Assembly: GCA_002748665.1 (NCBI GenBank)
Contig: PDTB01000024.1
Coordinates: 1-64,000, forward strand
Reading direction: 5' to 3'
Length of the DNA: 64,000 nucleotides
From: Dethiosulfovibrio peptidovorans
Lineage (GTDB): Bacteria > Synergistota > Synergistia > Synergistales > Dethiosulfovibrionaceae
Shown: positions 41,800-51,895 of the stretch, piece by piece
How the letters are laid out: each line of letters begins with the position of its first letter
Numbering within the stretch: the first letter of the stretch is position 1
Notes under the pieces: generated by a model
Databases searched by the model: none
The model's input: the letters and a program-made list of their open reading frames with translations, nothing else
Told to the model about the DNA's origin: nothing
Position numbers and translations under genes: made by a program

Positions 41800-43332
41800 C
41801 TACTCCCACTCCACAGTGGCGGGCGGTTTGCTCGTAATATCGTAGACAACCCGATTGATACCGGGGACCTCGTTGCAGATCCTGGTGGAGATTCGATCCA
41901 ACACATCCAAAGGAAATCGAAACCACTCAGCGGTCATGCCGTCGGAGGACGTGATGGCCCGAAGAGCAAGGACCCGGGCGTATGTCCGATCATCGCCCAT
42001 CACCCCCACAGTGTACACCGGCAAAAGCACGGCAAAAGCCTGCCATATTTGGTCATACAGGCCAGCTTTTCGTATCTCGCCCAGATAGATTCGGTCAGCT
42101 TTCCTCAAGATATCCAGCTTCCCTTGAGTGATCTCACCCAGACATCGAACGGCGAGTCCGGGGCCAGGGAAGGGATGTCGCGAGATGATGGCCTCGGGAA
42201 CCTTCAGAAGTCGTCCGATGTGTCGAACCTCATCCTTGAACAGATCCCGAAGAGGCTCGAGAACCCGGAGATCCATGTCTTCCGGCAAGCCTCCCACGTT
42301 ATGATGGCTCTTGATAACCGCTGCAGAGACGCCCTGATGACCGCTCTCAATCACATCAGGATACAGGGTTCCCTGAAGAAGCCAGCGAGCTCCGGAGATG
42401 TTCGAGGACTCCTCTTCGAACACTCGAACGAAGAGCTCACCGATGACCTTTCTCTTACGCTCAGGATCGGTAATCCCCTCCAATGCCTTGAGAAAACGGC
42501 ACGAGGCATCCACATAACGGACATTCAGGTCCATAGCCTGATAGCTCTCCAAAACCTCCTGAGCCTCCCGGTCTCGCATCATGCCAGTGTTCACAAAAAT
42601 ACACCGTAACCGATCCCCAAGTGCTCGAGATACGAGAGCAGCGGCCACCGATGAGTCCACACCGCCGGAGAGGCCACAGATCACGGTATCGTCCCCAACG
42701 GAGGATCGAATGGCCTGAACAGAGCTCTCGATCCAATCTCCCAGATTCCAGTCGCCAGAACAACGGCATACGGAAAACAGGAAGTTTGAGAGCATAGCAG
42801 AGCCATGCTCCGTATGGGCAACCTCGGGATGATACTGAAAAGCCAGGATGGAGTTATCGGGGGTTCGAAAACCAGCGACCACCCCATCATCAGTCTCAGA
42901 GAGGAGAACCGTCTCATCGGGAATTTTCTCCACATCGTCGCCGTGGCTCATCCAGACCTGGGTTCGATCAGGCACCCCATCGTAGATGGGGCTTTCACGA
43001 TCGACAACGACAATATGGGCCCGACCATATTCCCTCCTGGTGGATGAGCGAACTGAGCCACCCATAACCCGACAGATATACTGCATACCGTAGCAGAGAC
43101 CAAGGACAGGAACACCCATCCTCAGGATATCGCCATCGATTACAGGCGCATCGTCCTCCAACACGCTCCTGGGACCACCTGATATGACGATCCCCTTGGG
43201 GCTTCGAGCCCGAACATCCTGAACACGAACGTTCCAAGGCAGGATCTCACTGTGGACCTTGAGCTCTCTGATTCTTCGGGCGATCAGCTGAGTAAACTGA
43301 GAGCCGCAGTCCAAAATGACGATGTTATCCAT
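41800..43332 (-). CDS. guaA: GMP synthase (glutamine-hydrolysing)
   Basis: 510 residues. Converts XMP to GMP. Glutamine amidotransferase domain (1-190) with catalytic Cys in VLGLCYGMQ and His/Glu in YHPEVAHTEHG. ATP-pyrophosphatase domain with P-loop GLSGGVDSSVAAALV. C-terminal dimerisation domain with RHPFPGPGLAVRCLG and the terminal PPATVEWE. Monocistronic-looking, between groEL and hppA. Confidence 0.97.
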   Translation of the reverse strand: MDNIVILDCGSQFTQLIARRIRELKVHSEILPWNVRVQDVRARSPKGIVISGGPRSVLEDDAPVIDGDILRMGVPVLGLCYGMQYICRVMGGSVRSSTRREYGRAHIVVVDRESPIYDGVPDRTQVWMSHGDDVEKIPDETVLLSETDDGVVAGFRTPDNSILAFQYHPEVAHTEHGSAMLSNFLFSVCRCSGDWNLGDWIESSVQAIRSSVGDDTVICGLSGGVDSSVAAALVSRALGDRLRCIFVNTGMMRDREAQEVLESYQAMDLNVRYVDASCRFLKALEGITDPERKRKVIGELFVRVFEEESSNISGARWLLQGTLYPDVIESGHQGVSAAVIKSHHNVGGLPEDMDLRVLEPLRDLFKDEVRHIGRLLKVPEAIISRHPFPGPGLAVRCLGEITQGKLDILRKADRIYLGEIRKAGLYDQIWQAFAVLLPVYTVGVMGDDRTYARVLALRAITSSDGMTAEWFRFPLDVLDRISTRICNEVPGINRVVYDITSKPPATVEWE

Positions 43333-43435
43333 GAGTATTCACGTCCTCCCACGTTATCCAGTGCCATAGATATTCGTCGTACACAACACTCATGATACCA
43401 GAAAGAAGGGATTCAGGGAGTGCCGTTCATAACGG

Positions 43436-43470
43436 AAAAGGAACCCCCGGCACAGCCGGAGGTTCCTTTT
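43436..43470 (-). terminator. Terminator after groEL
   Basis: Stem AAAAGGAACC (43436-43445) with GGTTCCTTTT (43461-43470), extended inside by CCGGC/GCCGG. It carries A- and T-runs on both sides, so it could act in either direction; here it ends the groESL transcript. Confidence 0.85.
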
Positions 43471-43489
43471 GATGTCGCTTATTTTACTG

Positions 43490-45136
<1,647 letters not shown>

Positions 45137-45179
45137 TTAAAACCTCCCGTTTTTCTCGCACAGACCGAAAATATCCGGT

Positions 45180-45470
45180 CTACTTCTCAATGACAGCGAG
45201 GACATCCCGCTCGCTGAAGATTACGTACTCATCACCATCGATCTTGACCTCGGTTCCAGCGTACTTACTGAAGATGATCCGATCACCGACCTTAAGCTCA
45301 AGAGGGAGCTTCTGACCATTCTCCAGGACTTTTCCGCTACCAACGGCGACGACCTCGCCCTCCTGGGGCTTTTCTTTGGCCGTATCAGGCAGGAAGAGAC
45401 CCCCTTTGGTCTTTTCCTCACTGGTGACGACTTTGACGACGATGCGATCTGCAAGTGGTTTGAGATTCAC
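45180..45470 (-). CDS. groES: 10 kDa co-chaperonin GroES
   Basis: 96 residues from a GTG at 45470 ([14 protein letters not shown]), with AGGAGG 8 bases upstream. A longer frame to an ATG at 45518 runs through the CIRCE element and is not used. Mobile loop region [21 protein letters not shown] and the terminal VLAVIEK are standard. Regulated by HrcA through CIRCE (45505-45531). Confidence 0.97.
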   Translation of the reverse strand: MNLKPLADRIVVKVVTSEEKTKGGLFLPDTAKEKPQEGEVVAVGSGKVLENGQKLPLELKVGDRIIFSKYAGTEVKIDGDEYVIFSERDVLAVIEK

Positions 45471-45504
45471 GCTAAATGCCTCCTTAAGAATATCTCTGAC
45501 GATA

Positions 45505-45531
45505 TTAGCACTCAACAACTACGAGTGCTAA
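45505..45531 (-). promoter_or_regulatory. CIRCE operator (HrcA binding site) of groESL
   Basis: Perfect inverted repeat TTAGCACTC-N9-GAGTGCTAA, matching the CIRCE consensus at every arm position. It covers the expected transcription start and lies 34 bases before the GroES GTG. HrcA repression under non-stress conditions is expected from known systems. Confidence 0.97.
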
Positions 45532-45543
45532 TCGACTTATGGA

Positions 45544-45572
45544 ATGATACGGCGGAAGCTCCTAAATCTCAA
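45544..45572 (-). promoter_or_regulatory. Promoter of groESL
   Basis: Minus strand: -35 TTGAGA (45567-45572), 17-base spacer, -10 TATCAT (45544-45549). The CIRCE element begins 12 bases downstream of the -10. Confidence 0.8.
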
Positions 45573-45661
45573 CAGGGGATAGAGGCAATTAAAGTGGATT
45601 AGAAGACATAATAAGCCTTTTTCTCCGTTTTACCTCTTATTTTTTCCATAATCACAATTGG

Positions 45662-46678
45662 TCAAACACCGTCGATTATGCTCCAAGAGGGAGCCGGTGC
45701 CAGCTCCAGACCAGATCGTCGCCCTCGATGCCAGCCATGATAGGCAGCAGCGGCGATCATAACGGCATTGTCGGTACAATAAAAGAGATCGGGAACAAAC
45801 GTTTTCCACCCTTTCTTGGTCTGAAGCACTTCCCGAAGGGCGCTGTTAGCTGCCACCCCTCCGGACAAAGTTACCGATCGAACACCGGTGAGCTTTGAAG
45901 CTAATTCAAGCTTTCCCATAAGGGAGCGCACGACCGCCAACTGGAAGGAAGCACAAATATCCTCCAGGGGAAGAGAGACCCCCTGTGATCGGAGGCGATC
46001 AACCTGCCAGAGAACCGCCGTCTTCAGACCACTGAAGCTGAACTCTACACTATCAGACCTACCTAAAGGGACGGGGAACTCGAATGCCTTCGGGTTGCCT
46101 GAGCGAGCCAGTTGATCGATAACCGGCCCTCCGGGGTAGGATAATCCCAGTAGTTGGGCCACTTTATCGTAGGCCTCTCCAGCAGCATCATCACGGGTCT
46201 CTCCAAGGAGCTCGTATCGTCCCAAGTCCTCCACCAAAACGATCTCGGTGTGCCCTCCAGAGACGAGCAGGGACAAAAAAGGCGTTTCAAGGTCGGGGTG
46301 GTTCACCACATTAGCGAAAATATGCCCTTCAAGATGATTGACTCCCAGTAAAGGGGTTTTCCACGCCTGGGCCAGGCCCTTCGCTCCCATACACCCAACC
46401 AACAGCGACCCCATGAGACCAGGACCAGCGGTCACAGCGACCAGATCGATCTCCTTGGAGGGATCGACAATTCCCCCGTCCTTAAGAGCCCGATGAATTA
46501 AAGGAAGAAACGCCTCCAGGTGCATCCTGGAGGCGTACTCTGGAACCACACCGCCGAAGTCGGCATGGCACTCAACCTGAGACGACAACACAGAGGCCCG
46601 AATGACTCTCTGCCCCTCCAGGATGGCCACCGCCGTATCGTCACAGCTGCTCTCAATGGCCAAGGTTACGAACGACAC
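45662..46678 (-). CDS. tsaD: tRNA N6-adenosine threonylcarbamoyltransferase
   Basis: 338 residues from a GTG at 46678 (VSFVTLAIESSCDDTAVA); the frame extends to an ATG at 46723 but that part overlaps the zinc-ribbon gene and is not conserved. ASKHA fold; metal ligands in GVNHLEGHIFA (HxxxH), LLVSGGHTE, and the C-terminal CTDNAVMIAAAAYHGW. Transfers threonylcarbamoyl from the Sua5 product to A37 of ANN-reading tRNAs. TsaB and TsaE are not in the window. Confidence 0.95.
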   Translation of the reverse strand: MSFVTLAIESSCDDTAVAILEGQRVIRASVLSSQVECHADFGGVVPEYASRMHLEAFLPLIHRALKDGGIVDPSKEIDLVAVTAGPGLMGSLLVGCMGAKGLAQAWKTPLLGVNHLEGHIFANVVNHPDLETPFLSLLVSGGHTEIVLVEDLGRYELLGETRDDAAGEAYDKVAQLLGLSYPGGPVIDQLARSGNPKAFEFPVPLGRSDSVEFSFSGLKTAVLWQVDRLRSQGVSLPLEDICASFQLAVVRSLMGKLELASKLTGVRSVTLSGGVAANSALREVLQTKKGWKTFVPDLFYCTDNAVMIAAAAYHGWHRGRRSGLELAPAPSWSIIDGV

Positions 46679-46682
46679 AGGA

Positions 46683-46850
46683 TCACCGTCCGCACCCGCT
46701 GCATCCACTGCACGAGCCACCACAGGATTTGGATTTGAACTGCTCTCCGCTCACGTGGATCAGCACCGACGCGCCACAATGAGGACATCGATTCTCTCGT
46801 TTACAGCTCTCGAAGCGGGCATCGCAGGATGCGCATTGAAAAACGTGCAT
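46683..46850 (-). CDS. Small FmdB-like zinc-ribbon protein with Cys-rich tail
   Basis: 55 residues from the ATG at 46850; AAGGAGG lies upstream in the last codons of the preceding gene. Residues 1-33 are a zinc ribbon with CxxC pairs (C6/C9 and C22/C25), like FmdB/CxxC-CxxC-SSSS regulatory proteins. A Gly/Ser/Cys tail adds C43, C47, C50 and C53. Nine Cys in 55 residues suggests metal binding. Function is unknown. It lies 4 bases before tsaD, so it probably shares its transcript. Confidence 0.8.
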   Translation of the reverse strand: MHVFQCASCDARFESCKRENRCPHCGASVLIHVSGEQFKSKSCGGSCSGCSGCGR

Positions 46851-46857
46851 TTTCACC

Positions 46858-47400
46858 TCACCTCCTTGGGACCGTCCACTCAGTTGCAAACGTTCCGTAG
46901 GAGATCGTGATCGTCCTGCCCGGAAGCACCGATTTCTTAGGAACCGAGATTGCCAAGGTTGCCTCCGTACCAGATGCCAAATCCCCCACGTTCTGAAAAT
47001 CTTTCCTGGTCAGGACATCATCCTCGGTAAGTCTGTAATCTCCAATAATGATCTCCGTTGGATCGAAAATCCAATTTTTTTTGGCCTCATAATGAACTAA
47101 AAAAAAACCCCGCCCGCCTCGACGAGCCCTGGTCTCATATTGATTGTTCCAACTCACCCATGAAGGCAACGAGGCCCCCTGCTCTCTGACGGCATTGCAG
47201 GCTCGTCGATCCATATAGATCAGGGTAATCCGTCCCCTGGCTCCCAAGATCATATCGCCGAGAACCTGCCCTTCTACCCAAAGGGAAGCTAAGCGATCCT
47301 GAACTATTTTCTCTTGGGAGTCGGTCGCCCCAAACAGGGAAGTCGAGCCAAACATCAACACGCAAAGCAGCCCCCATAAAAAGATCGCTGATTTTCTCAT
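46858..47400 (-). CDS. Exported protein of unknown function
   Basis: 180 residues. Clear signal peptide: KS basic start, hydrophobic LLCVLMFGSTSLFGA (about 8-25), cleavage likely near LFGA-TD. The mature part is beta-rich with several aromatic residues (SWVSWNNQYETRARRGGRGFFLVHYEAKKNWIF) and no motif I recognise. Not a lipoprotein: there is no lipobox Cys. Placed between murJ and the zinc-ribbon gene, same strand, short gaps. I can assign only the periplasmic or outer-surface location. Confidence 0.75.
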   Translation of the reverse strand: MRKSAIFLWGLLCVLMFGSTSLFGATDSQEKIVQDRLASLWVEGQVLGDMILGARGRITLIYMDRRACNAVREQGASLPSWVSWNNQYETRARRGGRGFFLVHYEAKKNWIFDPTEIIIGDYRLTEDDVLTRKDFQNVGDLASGTEATLAISVPKKSVLPGRTITISYGTFATEWTVPRR

Positions 47401-47416
47401 GTCATCATTCCCCTTC

Positions 47417-48973
47417 TCATGTTTTTTTCTTCTTTGTACAAGCCTCCCTGATCCACACCAATTCAGGGAACCTCATCAACATCGCTACTGTCAGGTAGGC
47501 TAAGGCGCCAACACCTGAAAAAATCAGGAACCAGAGAGAACGGACCCCCAGCCCCCTATGTACAGGATAGGACCACAAGCAAGTCATCGTTTCCGCCCCC
47601 AGATAGAGAGCTCCGAGGGCTCCAATCATTCGAATCACCCAAGCCACCTGAAAAACCTCTATGGAGTGATCAAGGCTCCGTCTCAGCAGAACAATTCCGA
47701 CCCCCGCCGAACAGGAAAAGGCCAAGGAAGACGCCAGAGCCAGACCGGCAACCCCCAGAGGACTCAGAAGGAGTACACTGAACCCCAGTGTTGCGGCCAC
47801 GCTGGATACCGTCACGACAATAGCCTGCTTTGGCAGTTTGCTGGCATAGAGAGCCCTCATGATCACCGTAGTGCATGCCATGCCCGGAAGTCCCAGGGCA
47901 TACATAGTTAAGACCTGAGCTGTATTCTCCCAAGCCCACTTGTCGAATGCCCCCCGATAAAATAAAAGGTGAACCACCGGAGAGGCCACCAGGCAGGCGC
48001 CCAAGGTTATCGGTAGAATAGCAAACAGAGCAAAACGCACCGAGTCCCTGACGGTCTGAACAAAAGCTTCCTCTCCCCGAAGAAGGCAGCGGGAGAGCTC
48101 GGGAAGAACAGCCTGCGATATAGCGATGACCACGAGCCCCAGAGGAAGTTGGATCACCCTGTTGGCGTAGTTGAGGATTGAGATCGCACCATCCTGAAGA
48201 AATGACCCCAATACCCGGCTGATGACAGGATTGATCTGATTGAGGGACAGTCCGGCAGCATAGGGCAAAAAGAGGGCCAACATCCGCCGAAGATCCCGGT
48301 CCCCCCGATCAGGAGGAGCCGGAACCAAGGCAATGCCCTCCTGACAGGCCACCCCCACCTGGAGAGCCATCTGAAGAAGCCCCCCAAAGAGCACCGCCCA
48401 TACGAGGCTCCACACACCCATCCTTGACGCCCCAAGCAGGACCACCATAATATAAGCGATGTTCGACAATGCGGGAGCTACAGCTGGAACGAAAAACCGA
48501 TCCAGGCTGTTGAGAACCCCCATCGCCAGAGCAGCGACCGAGACCAAAAGAAGGTATGGAAACATCCACCTGGTTAAGGAGACGGCCAGGGCGGCTTTCT
48601 CCCGATCAAACCCCGGGGCCATGAGATTCACCAGCCACGGGCTCATCATAATCCCAAGGACGATCACTGCAAGACAGGAGAGTAACAGAACGGTCAAAGC
48701 CTGCTGCGCCAGAGCCCGGCCACGCCCTCGACCGGAGTGCTCCATGGCTTGGGTAAACACCGGGACAAAAGCGGCGGATAGAGCCCCCTCGGCCAACAAC
48801 TGTCGGGCAATATTCGATAAAGTGTACGCCACGTAGAAAGCATCGAGGCCTCGGGAAGCTCCAAAAAGGGCGGCGGTGATGATCTCCCGAACGAGACCAA
48901 GGACTCGACTCGTCAAGGTTCCGATCATCATCGTTAAAGCATTTCGTACCATACGGGAGAGACTGCTGGACAC
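47417..48973 (-). CDS. murJ: Lipid II flippase MurJ
   Basis: 518 residues from a GTG at 48973 with GGAGG 6 bases upstream; an ATG at 48952 is possible, and the ATG at 49021 would overlap the divergent gene. MOP superfamily with about 14 transmembrane helices; N-terminal GTLTSRVLGLVREIITAALFGAS and VPVFTQAME are typical MurJ motifs. Flips lipid-linked peptidoglycan precursor across the inner membrane. Confidence 0.92.
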   Translation of the reverse strand: MSSSLSRMVRNALTMMIGTLTSRVLGLVREIITAALFGASRGLDAFYVAYTLSNIARQLLAEGALSAAFVPVFTQAMEHSGRGRGRALAQQALTVLLLSCLAVIVLGIMMSPWLVNLMAPGFDREKAALAVSLTRWMFPYLLLVSVAALAMGVLNSLDRFFVPAVAPALSNIAYIMVVLLGASRMGVWSLVWAVLFGGLLQMALQVGVACQEGIALVPAPPDRGDRDLRRMLALFLPYAAGLSLNQINPVISRVLGSFLQDGAISILNYANRVIQLPLGLVVIAISQAVLPELSRCLLRGEEAFVQTVRDSVRFALFAILPITLGACLVASPVVHLLFYRGAFDKWAWENTAQVLTMYALGLPGMACTTVIMRALYASKLPKQAIVVTVSSVAATLGFSVLLLSPLGVAGLALASSLAFSCSAGVGIVLLRRSLDHSIEVFQVAWVIRMIGALGALYLGAETMTCLWSYPVHRGLGVRSLWFLIFSGVGALAYLTVAMLMRFPELVWIREACTKKKKT

Positions 48974-49019
48974 GGTGTTCCTCCGATCTGACGAGAGAAC
49001 GAGACGAAAGGCGGCAAGC

Positions 49020-49475
49020 ATGAGTATACCTATGATATGGGGCCTGGGGAATGAACTCCGCGGTGACGACGCCGTGGGCGTGTGGATTTCGGAGCGGTTG
49101 CGTCAGGATCCGTCCCTGAAAGGTCTCGTCCACACATGCTTCACCGTACCGGGAAATTACGTCGCCGTCCTGCGACGAGAACGTCCCGAACGCCTGATCC
49201 TCGTCGACAGCGCCGATATGGGGCTTCCCCCCGGTTCGGTGCGACGCCTTCCTCTGGGACGAACCGCCGACGTGTCCTTCAGCAATCACGACATGCCGTT
49301 GGAACTCATGCTGGCCTCTTTCTCTGTATCGGTAACGGTCATCGGCATCCAGCCCCAACGAACTGACCTGGGGGCACCCTTGACAGAAGCGGTTTTAAAC
49401 TCAGCTCAGGAAGTTCTTGAGGCCCTGAGAAACGACGACCTGGATCGTTTTCCCTTTCTGGAAGTTACCACGTAA
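49020..49475 (+). CDS. HycI/HyaD-type hydrogenase maturation protease
   Basis: 151 residues from the ATG at 49020 (AAGGCGG upstream); earlier in-frame codons lie inside murJ. The family start GLGNELRGDDAVGVWI is clear. The nickel-binding trio of this protease family appears at D16, D63 (VDSADMG) and H90 (SNHDMPL), close to HycI numbering. These enzymes clip the C-terminus of the [NiFe]-hydrogenase large subunit after metal insertion. It is the only plus-strand protein gene between 1 and 60 kb, divergent from murJ (46-bp gap) and overlapping lptB tail-to-tail by 11 bp. No hydrogenase gene is in the window. Confidence 0.85.
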   Translation: MSIPMIWGLGNELRGDDAVGVWISERLRQDPSLKGLVHTCFTVPGNYVAVLRRERPERLILVDSADMGLPPGSVRRLPLGRTADVSFSNHDMPLELMLASFSVSVTVIGIQPQRTDLGAPLTEAVLNSAQEVLEALRNDDLDRFPFLEVTT

Positions 49476-50226
49476 ATCGCTCGCCCAAGTAGAACTTGCG
49501 GGCCACCTCGCTCTGGGCAACGGTCTCAGGAGCTCCCTCAATGACGATCTTCCCGCGATGGATGAGAGAGGCTCTATCGGTAATTGCCAACGTGTCCCGA
49601 ACATTATGATCTGTGATCATGATACCGTACCCCTTGTCTCTGAGGCCTAAGACGATCTGTTGAATATCGTACACTGCAATGGGATCGATCCCGCTGAAAG
49701 GCTCATCCAAAAGAAGGAAATCGGGCATAATGGCCAGACATCGGGCAATTTCAAGCCGACGCCGCTCTCCACCACTCAGGGCATACCCCGCCACCCCCAC
49801 CAACGCCTCAAGCCCGAGGTCGTCAATGAGCCGCTCAGCAATCTGGCGCCTCTGAGCCGTCGGAAGTCGGCGCTCTTCAAGAACCAAATCGAGATTTTCC
49901 CGAACAGTCAGGTTGCGAAACACCGAGCTTTCCTGGGAAAGATAGCCCACGCCTATCCGGGCACGTCGATATACGGGGAGCTCTGTGATATCCTGATCAT
50001 CCAGAAACACCCGACCAGAGTCAGGACGAACAAACCCCACCACCATGTAAAAGCTCGTCGTCTTTCCCGCACCGTTCGGTCCAAGGAGTCCGACAATGCT
50101 TCCCATAGGGATCTCCAGGCTGACCCCCGCGACGACCTCCCTGCGTTTATAGCTTTTGGAAAGTCCTTCAGCTCGAAGAATCGTTCCCTCCTGCTTCCTG
50201 GTTCTTTCCGTTTCTTTATTCGACAT
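49465..50226 (-). CDS. lptB: LPS export ABC transporter ATP-binding protein LptB
   Basis: 253 residues from the ATG at 50226, which overlaps the LptA-like gene end by 11 bases; the longer frame upstream is out of place. Walker A GPNGAGKTTSFYM, Q-loop VGYLSQESSVFRNLTV, signature LSGGERRRLEIARCLA, Walker B FLLLDEPFSGIDP. Powers extraction of lipopolysaccharide from the inner membrane with LptFG (not here). Its pairing with an LptA-like gene supports a diderm envelope. Confidence 0.94.
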   Translation of the reverse strand: MSNKETERTRKQEGTILRAEGLSKSYKRREVVAGVSLEIPMGSIVGLLGPNGAGKTTSFYMVVGFVRPDSGRVFLDDQDITELPVYRRARIGVGYLSQESSVFRNLTVRENLDLVLEERRLPTAQRRQIAERLIDDLGLEALVGVAGYALSGGERRRLEIARCLAIMPDFLLLDEPFSGIDPIAVYDIQQIVLGLRDKGYGIMITDHNVRDTLAITDRASLIHRGKIVIEGAPETVAQSEVARKFYLGERFTW

Positions 50227-50962
50227 CGAAGGTAACCCGAGGCTTTCCCTTGGCCTCAATCTTCCCCGTCGCCGGATAGTACACCACATTCTGAGCCGAG
50301 ATCCGCCGTCCATCCTGAACTGCCAGGGCACCGCCACTCATGACGACAGTTCCCCGTCCCCGGGCATAGACAGCCTTTCCGCCTGAGATATGAGAGAGCT
50401 TCCCATCCTTGCGGTTGACGATCTCCAAACGAACGCTTCCCTCAGCCTCAAACTCCTCAAGCCCCTCATCGTCCAAGGCCCCGCGGATCGTCTGACAGGA
50501 GAGGATTATTCCCTCAGATTGATCCTCAAATCGTTCCACCTTGGTGGCGATAAACCGATCCCCCACAAGCTCAGCATCGTAGCAAATTAATCGACTCTGT
50601 CCAAAATGGCCATCCACCGACCCAACCATGGCCAGCCGTCTCGGCGAAGAAAAAGAGGCCTTCAGCTCCTGACACGAAAAAGAAAGGGGTTGACCTCTCC
50701 ATTCACCGTCCGCCATCACATTCCCCCACATACGAGCCGTGTTTTTCCTGTAATTCCCCTCACACCGATCGGAGGTCACGGACATTCTCTCCTCTCGAAG
50801 CGTCACATGTCCCGATCCCCGAAGCAACTCTGTCTCGGTATCGAAAACCATCCTGTCGGCGGTCAATTGTACTCTACCGGCTTGGAATCCCTGCCCCCAC
50901 GCCACGGGAGCAACCCACAGGATGGAAAACACGATCAGAGGCAGGATTCGCTTAGTCATCAT
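50216..50962 (-). CDS. LptA/OstA-like periplasmic protein
   Basis: 248 residues from the ATG at 50962, overlapping the upstream gene end (ATGATGACTAA). Signal peptide (KRILPLIVFSILWVAPVAWG). Repeated beta-strands of the OstA/LptA jellyroll: LTADRMVFDTETELLRGSGHVTLREE, GNVMADGEWRGQPLSF, VYARGRGTVVMSGGALAVQDGRRISAQNVVYYPATGKIEAKG. Longer than E. coli LptA (185), so it may combine LptA- and LptC-like functions (inference). Probably part of the bridge carrying LPS to the outer membrane. Confidence 0.85.
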   Translation of the reverse strand: MMTKRILPLIVFSILWVAPVAWGQGFQAGRVQLTADRMVFDTETELLRGSGHVTLREERMSVTSDRCEGNYRKNTARMWGNVMADGEWRGQPLSFSCQELKASFSSPRRLAMVGSVDGHFGQSRLICYDAELVGDRFIATKVERFEDQSEGIILSCQTIRGALDDEGLEEFEAEGSVRLEIVNRKDGKLSHISGGKAVYARGRGTVVMSGGALAVQDGRRISAQNVVYYPATGKIEAKGKPRVTFDVE

Positions 50963-51377
50963 CTGCAACCCCCTGCATTGATTCCGAAGGTCTCCATCCC
51001 AGAGCACCCAATCGTTCCACCGTCTCCTCAATTTGGAGCCGGGTGTAAAAACCTCGTTGGACTATCCGTTTTATAGCCCGAGAGATCATCTCCTCTCCAT
51101 ACCACAAAGAAACAGATTTTTCCAGCAGATCTTTATGAGGCCCTTTCTTCCGGATGCGACAATAGACCACGAAAGGAGCTTGCCCATCTTTAGGGACCCT
51201 ATGACGCCGTATATATCCAGCGTTCAGTTTTCTGATATCCACGACTATCGGATCCACGGCAGCTCTGGCTGCCTCCATTTCGTCGAAGACATGGGCAATT
51301 TTCTCGTAGTTTACTATCTCGACAGCCAAGACATTCAGAAAATACCCCTCAAGGCGAATCGTTCTCTCTCTCTCCAT
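50952..51377 (-). CDS. Conserved-looking protein of unknown function upstream of lptA
   Basis: 141 residues, cytoplasmic, no signal peptide. Begins MERERTIRLEGYFLNVLAVEIVNY and has alternating charged and hydrophobic segments, with VVYCRIRKKGPHK in the middle and a helical C-terminus (AIKRIVQRGFYTRLQIEETVERLGALGW). No family recognised. Its stop overlaps the start of the LptA-like gene, so the three genes (unknown, lptA, lptB) look translationally coupled. It heads the operon; AGGAGG is 11 bases from the ATG. Confidence 0.75.
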   Translation of the reverse strand: MERERTIRLEGYFLNVLAVEIVNYEKIAHVFDEMEAARAAVDPIVVDIRKLNAGYIRRHRVPKDGQAPFVVYCRIRKKGPHKDLLEKSVSLWYGEEMISRAIKRIVQRGFYTRLQIEETVERLGALGWRPSESMQGVADDD

Positions 51378-51778
51378 ACGCCACAGCCCCTCCTTCCGCT
51401 CGGATCAAGATTATCGCTTCACAGGCTCAAAAGACCTCATATGTACAGATTTATATTATATTTAGAGGAAACGTCCTACACTCCTGTTTTTTCAAAAACT
51501 CGACACACAAAAACCACAGGCAGGTCACACGCACAAAGAAATACATTCAACAAAAAGCCCTTATATTACAGACAAAGTCCCAATAGATAAGTCCGTCATA
51601 CGTTGCGTCGGGGTCCAGGTTCTCACCAGATACATTCGCTTATGAAAAAATCGCACTATTTTGCTTGCCCAAGATTAGATAAAGATGTACAGACATCTCC
51701 TATGGAACTGCAAGTCTGAAACTAAAAATGGTCGAGCTAAAAAAGCTCTAGTTTGTGGGAAGCTGATATTTCAAAGGG
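51378..51778. other. AT-rich intergenic region before the tRNA genes
   Basis: About 400 bases, markedly AT-rich compared with its surroundings. No gene is supported. It holds short hairpins (AGATGT-N4-ACATCT near 51686-51701; GAGCT-N5-AGCTC near 51733-51748) and a TATAAT-like element near 51455 on the minus strand, which may serve the unknown-lptA-lptB operon, though no convincing -35 accompanies it. Confidence 0.5.
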
Positions 51779-51807
51779 TTGCACCTTCAGAAATCTCATG
51801 ATATCAT
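51779..51807 (+). promoter_or_regulatory. Promoter of the tRNA-Gln/tRNA-Glu operon
   Basis: TTGCAC (51779-51784), 17-base spacer, TATCAT (51802-51807); the tRNA begins 12 bases further on. Confidence 0.75.
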
Positions 51808-51818
51808 ACTTTCCGCAC

Positions 51819-51892
51819 TGGGGAATCGTCCAACGGCAGGACGCTTGACTCTGGATCAAGAAATCGGGGTTCGAATCCCTGTTCCCCAGCCA
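51819..51892 (+). tRNA. tRNA-Gln (CUG)
   Basis: Acceptor arms TGGGGAA and TTCCCCA close the cloverleaf. The anticodon arm CTTGA-CTCTGGA-TCAAG gives anticodon CTG. The T-arm contains GGTTCGAATCC. CCA is encoded (51890-51892). Confidence 0.95.
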
Positions 51893-51895
51893 ACT

